Of a stretch of 64,000 bases of DNA, positions 59,091 through 64,000 are shown in pieces. The DNA comes from Paraglaciecola psychrophila 170 (GTDB taxonomy: Bacteria > Pseudomonadota > Gammaproteobacteria > Enterobacterales > Alteromonadaceae). Numbering within the stretch: position 1 is the stretch's first letter; each line of letters starts with the position of its first letter. Where the stretch lies: the NCBI RefSeq assembly GCF_000347635.1, contig NC_020514.1:2046001-2110000 (forward strand), given 5' to 3'. The position numbers and the translations under genes were made by a program. The notes beneath the pieces are model-generated. The model searched no databases. It was not told the DNA's origin and saw only the letters and a list, made by a program, of their open reading frames with translations.

Positions 59091-59962
59091 TGTCTGTATT
59101 AATCAATAAAGACACCAAAGTTATCTGCCAGGGTTTTACTGGCGGTCAAGGTACTTTCCATTCAGAGCAAGCTATCGCTTATGGTACAAAGATGGTTGGT
59201 GGTGTAACTCCTGGTAAAGGCGGCACTACGCATCTTGGTTTACCTGTATTTAACACAGTACGAGAAGCGGTTGAAAAAACTGGTGCTACGGCCTCTGTTA
59301 TTTATGTACCAGCTGCATTCTGTAAAGATTCAATTGTTGAAGCGGCTGATTCTGGTATCGAGTTGATCATTTGTATCACTGAAGGTATCCCCACTATCGA
59401 CATGTTGTTTGTGAAAGAATATTTGACCGTAAAAGGCGTTCGAATGATAGGTCCAAACTGCCCAGGTGTTATCACTCCTGGTGAATGTAAGATTGGTATC
59501 ATGCCTGGTCATATTCATAAGCCTGGTAAAGTAGGTATTGTTTCTCGCTCTGGTACTTTGACGTACGAAGCAGTTAAACAAACTACTGACGAAGGTTTCG
59601 GCCAATCTACTTGTGTAGGTATTGGTGGCGACCCTATCCCTGGTTCAAACTTTATCGATATTTTGAAATTGTTCCAAGAAGATCCTAAAACTGAAGCAAT
59701 CGTTATGATTGGTGAAATTGGTGGTTCTGCTGAAGAAGAAGCAGCTGAGTATATTAAAGCGCATGTGACTAAACCTGTTGTTTCATACATTGCTGGTGTT
59801 ACAGCACCTGAAGGCAAGCGTATGGGTCACGCTGGCGCAATTATCGCCGGTGGTAAAGGCACCGCTGATGAGAAATTCAAAGCGCTAGAAGCGGCAGGTG
59901 TTAAAACTGTTCGTTCTTTGGCTGATATTGGTAAAGGTTTGCGCGAAATTACTGGTTGGTAA
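59090..59962 (+). CDS. sucD: Succinyl-CoA synthetase alpha subunit
   Basis: A 290-aa CoA-binding subunit. [40 protein letters not shown], and the phosphorylated His in [20 protein letters not shown] are present. Last gene of the sdhCDAB-sucABCD unit, followed by a strong terminator. Confidence 0.98.
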   Translation: MSVLINKDTKVICQGFTGGQGTFHSEQAIAYGTKMVGGVTPGKGGTTHLGLPVFNTVREAVEKTGATASVIYVPAAFCKDSIVEAADSGIELIICITEGIPTIDMLFVKEYLTVKGVRMIGPNCPGVITPGECKIGIMPGHIHKPGKVGIVSRSGTLTYEAVKQTTDEGFGQSTCVGIGGDPIPGSNFIDILKLFQEDPKTEAIVMIGEIGGSAEEEAAEYIKAHVTKPVVSYIAGVTAPEGKRMGHAGAIIAGGKGTADEKFKALEAAGVKTVRSLADIGKGLREITGW

Positions 59963-59991
59963 ACTTCGTACTTAACCATGTTAAATACTAC

Positions 59992-60016
59992 AACCCGCCA
60001 TAAGGCGGGTTTTTTG
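59992..60016 (+). terminator. Rho-independent terminator after sucD
   Basis: AACCCGCC (59992-59999) pairs with GGCGGGTT (60004-60011) around ATAA, followed by a T run. It ends the TCA operon 30 bp past sucD. Confidence 0.95.
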
Positions 60017-60118
60017 TATCTAGGGTTTTGCTTTCCTTAAGTGGTAAGAAAACATAAGACGAAAAATTTTGTTAATGTGATAATAACTTCAACATGATGC
60101 TTATGTACCTAAAATCTT

Positions 60119-61134
60119 ATGCCTATTAATACTCAAAAATCTATTTGTCAGTTAGAAAACTTGCCCAAACCTCGAGAAGTTAGCGGTGTAAACAATGAAA
60201 CGTTTAATGAGCAGGTGCTTGAATATTATGAGCCAGTGGTGCTGAGAGGATTTGCCAGCGATTGGGAAATAGTACACTTAGCAAATAATTCACTGGACGC
60301 TGTAGCCAATTATCTTTGCAAACACGATAGTGGTAAAACTCAACGACTAGTTACAACGCCGACTGCAGCTAACGGTCGCATGTTTTATAATGAAAACTTA
60401 GATGGCATGAATTTTAGCGTGCAACAAACATCATTATCATCGAGTATCAAGCAAATGTTACGGCGCCCCGAAGGTCATGGGTCTGAAAACTATTGTATAC
60501 AAAGTGTCAGCGTTCGCGATAACTTGCCACTGTTAGAGGAAAAAATTTCCTATCCATATAAAATAGCACCCGCTCTTTTATATGGATAGGTAACCAAATG
60601 ACCGTAGCGCCTCATTTTGATGAGGCCAGTAATATTGCAGTAGTCGCAGCAGGAAAACGACGCTTCACTTTTTTCCCTCCCGAACAGATTAAAAATTTGT
60701 ATATTGGACCGCTAGATTTTACCCCCTCAGGTCAACCTATCAGTCTGGTGAATTTAAGAGATCCCGATTTAAAGCGCTTTCCTAGATATGAGGAAGCCTA
60801 TAAAAATGCCATGTCAGTCGAGTTAAATCCTGGTGACGCGATCTATATTCCATCACCTTGATGGCATCATGTTGAGTCACTGTCTAAATTCAATGTGTTG
60901 GTCAATTATTGGTGGAGTAACGCCTATGTGTCCAGTGCACTTCCGTTTCCAATGTTAATACATGCAATACAAGCTTTAAAGAACCTGCCTCAGGGCCAAG
61001 TTAATGCTTGGGAAAGTATTTTAGAGCATTATCTTTTTGATCGGTCTGTTGACCCTGCAGCTCATTTGCCAGCTGGTACCGCAGGTATTTTAGGAGACTT
61101 AACACCGCAAAAGGCTACTCACCTGCACAAGTAG
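60119..61134 (+). pseudogene. Cupin-like (cupin_8/JmjC-type) protein, broken
   Basis: An ancestral protein of about 338 codons. The first part (QLENLPKPREVSGVNNETFN, EPVVLRGFASDWE) runs to a stop at 60587. A one-base shift near 60575 restores IWIGNQMTVAPHFDEASNIA with the metal-binding HxD of the cupin/JmjC fold. A TGG in SPWWHHVES has become TGA at 60859-60861, just before the second metal His; the same frame then continues NVLVNYWWSNAYVSS to 61134. Two lesions suggest real decay. Such proteins commonly lie beside large TonB-dependent receptors with SapC and tryptophan halogenase genes; here the receptor follows. Confidence 0.83.
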
Positions 61135-61137
61135 CTA

Positions 61138-61701
61138 GTTAACCAACTTGGTTAATATTGTTTATAAAGGTAGCTACGGTGTTTTTAAAAAGTTGTCATT
61201 TATTAAGGTTTAGTAACGTAACTTGGTTATTTTTTTAGTGAAATTATATTTAAATTTGTTATAAAAACTGCTGCTAAGTGGTTTTTTATTCCTTACTGGT
61301 TGCCTTCGTATTATTAAAACGGTGAATAAAACACCATAATAGTTAGTTGTTATCGTGTTTTCGACGGATAACTTATTATTAACATGTTATTTCTGTTATC
61401 TATTTTCGAATTGATATAATTAACAATTACATCCTCATTTTGGTGTTTCCTCTTGAAGTAAATTATTATAAAACAATAAGTTACATTTATTAATCCTGAG
61501 TGAGAATTCATTTTGTTTGTTGTCTTTCTGTTAACCGTTTGTTGAATGACTTTATTGAATACGTATGTATAGCGTTGAGCTGTAAGGCGGCTTGAAGGTA
61601 ATATCCTGCTTAGAATAAACGCAAGTGTAAGAATGTATTGTCGGTCTTTGCCGTTTGATTCATTTTAATCATTTGATAACTACCAAGAACGGGACACACA
61701 C
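61138..61701. other. Long AT-rich leader upstream of the TonB-dependent receptor
   Basis: 564 bp with no gene. Very AT-rich up to about 61500, then less so. It probably holds the receptor promoter and a long 5' untranslated region; no operator could be named. Confidence 0.4.
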
Positions 61702-64000
61702 ATGAAACAATTTAAACCCAGCTTAATCCAAGCGGCACTTATTACCAGTGGATTTGCTTTCAGCATTTCATCTGCACTTGCTCAAGAAACTGCGGCAGAC
61801 GATAATTTAGAGGTCATTCAAGTATCTGGTATTAGAGGTAGCTTAATGCGAGCTCAAGCACTCAAAATGGACAACACGTCTATCGTTGAGGTTTTGTCTG
61901 CTGAAGATATTGGTAAGTTACCTGATACCAGTATAGCCGAATCATTGGCGCGTTTACCCGGTTTAGCAGGTGAACGTCGAAATGGCCGAACCAGTGGTTT
62001 ATCTATTCGTGGTTTCAATGAAAACTATGTGGGTACTTCACTCAATGGTCGAGAATTGTTGGGAATGGGAGACAACCGCGGGGTTGAATTTGATTTATAT
62101 CCTACTGAAATTATTTCTAATATCGTCGTTTATAAAACACCTGAAGCAGGCCTGACCGTTCAGGGACTAGGTGGTACAGTTGATTTGCAAACTGTTAATC
62201 CAATTGGTCAAGAGCGCTCGATTACTTTTAACGGTAACTACGAGAAAAACCAAAAAGATTCGGCTAACCCAGATTACGATAATAACGGACACCGTTTGTC
62301 CTTTAACTATATTGATTCATTTGCAGACGACACTATTGGTCTTGCATTAACATTAGCAACAATGGAAACGCCGCGTCAGGAAGAGCAATTTCGTGGCTGG
62401 GGTTATGCAACGGTTAATCAAGATAGCCCTAGAAGAGATTTAGATATTACCCCTTCTTCTGCCGGAGACGTCGTAACAGGTGGTCATGATTCATTTGTTC
62501 GTTCGGCAATGCTTGAACGTGATTCAATTGCAGCCGTTATTCAATACGCACCGAATGATAAACTCAATATTCAAGTTGATGCGCTGTATATCGATTTTGA
62601 AGAAAATGATGTTAGACGCGGCCTCGAAGAAGGCGGAGCTGAGTGGGGTGTGGGTGACAATTACCAAATCACAGGTGTTGAAAATGGTTTAGTTACTTCG
62701 GGTAATTATGATGGGTTTTATTCTGTTGTTCGAAATGACGCTAGAAGTCAAGAATCCAAACTAACCACTATAGGCTTGAATCTTGAGTATGAGATAAATG
62801 ATAGCTGGACTGCTGAGGTTGATTATTCAACAGGTGATGTTGATAAAACTATATCCGATATTGAAAGCTATTCTGGTGTTGGACGTCCTGGAGTAAACCC
62901 TGATCGCCCATTAACAGCCCGTTCATGGCAGCAAACTGATACAGGTGTGACGTTTAGTGATCACCCAACTATCGCACCGCTAGACTTAACTGACCCGAGC
63001 ATTATTCGTTTAGCTGGGCCACAGGCATGGGGTGGAAGTTTAGCTCCAGTTGAAGCTTTCCAGGGCATTGATGGCTTTGATCCTAATACTGCACAAGACG
63101 GATTTGTTAACCAACCTACATTTGATGAATCATTAGATTCGTTGCGTTTCCAAGTGAATGGTATCGTTAATTGGGGAATATTTACTGCGCTTGAGGCTGG
63201 GGTTGTTTATTCGGATCGTTCAAAAACCAAGACCAATAATGGTGCTTACCTAACTGCTCCTACTTGGCCTGATGATGGTCCGATTCCTGATGTGGTTGGT
63301 GTGGCCGATTTAAGCTTTATTGGCATTAATGGTGTGTTGGCTTATGACAGCTTAGCCTTGTTCAACAGTGGCTACTACACAGTCACAGATGCAGCTGATC
63401 TCGAGACAGCTCGACAGGGCGACAGCTATACTGTTGCAGAAGAAACAACCACGTTATTTGCAAAACTGGATATAGATACCGAAGTCGCAGATATGCTCCT
63501 TAGAGGTAACATAGGCGTGCAAGTCGTTAAAGCAGATCAGTCATCTAGCGGTTTTGATACCGTTATCGGGCCTAATTTGTACGTACAAAAAACCCCTGTA
63601 GAAGGTGGTGATTCTTACACTGATGTATTACCCACTTTAAACCTGAGTTTAGAAATCGCTGACAATCAATTTATCAGAACTGGTTTGGCCAAGGTTTTAA
63701 CTCGCCCCAGAATGGACGACATGAGACCGAATAACCAAGTGTCATTTTCATTTAATGACAGTAATATCCTGAACTCTACCCTAGGGAATGGTGCATTTTC
63801 TGGCAGTGCAGGTAATCCATTGTTAAAACCAATAGAAGCGAATCAGTTTGATTTGTCTTACGAAAATTATTTTGCTGATGATGGATTCTATGCTGTTAGT
63901 TTCTTTTATAAAGACCTAAAAAATTGGCATGAAAGTGGTAATACGGTAGCTGATTTCTCAGAGTCTTATATTCCTGGTTACCATGACTCATCAGGTGCTC
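61702..64000 (+). CDS. TonB-dependent receptor (3' truncated by window)
   Basis: ATG 61702 opens a frame with no stop to the window end (766 codons). Signal peptide SLIQAALITSGFAFSISSALA, then a TonB-box-like EVIQVSGIRGSLMRAQALK and plug motifs (EVLSAEDIGKLPDTSIAESL, RLPGLAGERR, SGLSIRGFNENYVGTSLNGR, VYKTPEAGLTVQGLGGTVDL). The IxGIRxSLxxAxxxK start is typical of the large oligosaccharide/carbohydrate-type TonB receptors of Alteromonadales (TIGR01782-like). The substrate is probably a glycan or other nutrient, not a classical siderophore; this is inferred. Barrel strands follow; the C-terminus lies outside. Confidence 0.92.
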   Translation, partial: MKQFKPSLIQAALITSGFAFSISSALAQETAADDNLEVIQVSGIRGSLMRAQALKMDNTSIVEVLSAEDIGKLPDTSIAESLARLPGLAGERRNGRTSGLSIRGFNENYVGTSLNGRELLGMGDNRGVEFDLYPTEIISNIVVYKTPEAGLTVQGLGGTVDLQTVNPIGQERSITFNGNYEKNQKDSANPDYDNNGHRLSFNYIDSFADDTIGLALTLATMETPRQEEQFRGWGYATVNQDSPRRDLDITPSSAGDVVTGGHDSFVRSAMLERDSIAAVIQYAPNDKLNIQVDALYIDFEENDVRRGLEEGGAEWGVGDNYQITGVENGLVTSGNYDGFYSVVRNDARSQESKLTTIGLNLEYEINDSWTAEVDYSTGDVDKTISDIESYSGVGRPGVNPDRPLTARSWQQTDTGVTFSDHPTIAPLDLTDPSIIRLAGPQAWGGSLAPVEAFQGIDGFDPNTAQDGFVNQPTFDESLDSLRFQVNGIVNWGIFTALEAGVVYSDRSKTKTNNGAYLTAPTWPDDGPIPDVVGVADLSFIGINGVLAYDSLALFNSGYYTVTDAADLETARQGDSYTVAEETTTLFAKLDIDTEVADMLLRGNIGVQVVKADQSSSGFDTVIGPNLYVQKTPVEGGDSYTDVLPTLNLSLEIADNQFIRTGLAKVLTRPRMDDMRPNNQVSFSFNDSNILNSTLGNGAFSGSAGNPLLKPIEANQFDLSYENYFADDGFYAVSFFYKDLKNWHESGNTVADFSESYIPGYHDSSGA

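Overview
The window reads as chromosome of a cold-adapted marine gammaproteobacterium of the order Alteromonadales, most like Glaciecola/Paraglaciecola. This is an inference from protein content: a TonB2-type energising operon with two ExbB-like proteins, DUF6607, a DUF3494 ice-binding protein, and the gltA/sdhCDAB-sucABCD and rpsP-rimM-trmD-rplS blocks. The DNA is AT-rich throughout.

Layout. 1-6.2 kb: a TonB-energising operon (TtpC-like protein cut by the window edge, ExbB, ExbD, TonB, TPR protein), then DUF6607 and a small PepSY-type membrane protein. 6.3-13.7 kb: an iron-uptake region. Two nearly identical Fur-box-like sites precede an unknown 151-aa protein and a siderophore receptor operon (receptor, DUF3649, PepSY, DUF3325). 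Between them lie a dead IS10-like IS4-family element and a duplicated 3' end of the 151-aa gene. 13.9-19 kb: a flavin monooxygenase and a homogentisate/tyrosine catabolic operon (hmgA-fahA-maiA, maiA frameshifted) divergent from a MarR regulator. 19-28.3 kb: an accessory, decaying region with a broken beta-lactamase-type hydrolase, a frameshifted MFS transporter, IS982, IS66 and IS3 remnants, and an ice-binding protein with a 17-residue repeat and PEP-CTERM-like tail. 28.7-33.6 kb: a metE 5' relic, a TauE/SafE permease, the alternative methionine synthase pair mesX-mesD, and two unrecognised small proteins.

34.2-44.7 kb is mostly housekeeping: rpsP-rimM-trmD-rplS, a VOC protein, ferredoxin, a frameshifted FAD oxidoreductase, rlmF, an acetyltransferase, an AbgT transporter, and a DAHP synthase-tyrA operon behind a TyrR-like box. 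44.8-47.7 kb: a chemoreceptor-type gene destroyed by an IS982 copy that was itself hit by an IS1595-family element; the 8-bp target duplication is still exact. 48.4-60 kb: the TCA block, gltA divergent from sdhCDAB-sucABCD. 60.1-64 kb: a broken cupin-like protein and a large TonB-dependent receptor running off the window.

Themes: iron uptake powered by TonB systems; aromatic amino acid synthesis and breakdown; and many single-base frameshifts, often in short homopolymers, beside nonsense changes and nested ISs. This means real gene decay, uncorrected assembly errors, or both. No tRNA, rRNA or CRISPR array was seen. The most notable items are the mesX-mesD pair next to a metE relic, the repeat-bearing ice-binding protein, the unrecognised gene pair at 32.7-33.6 kb and the nested insertion.
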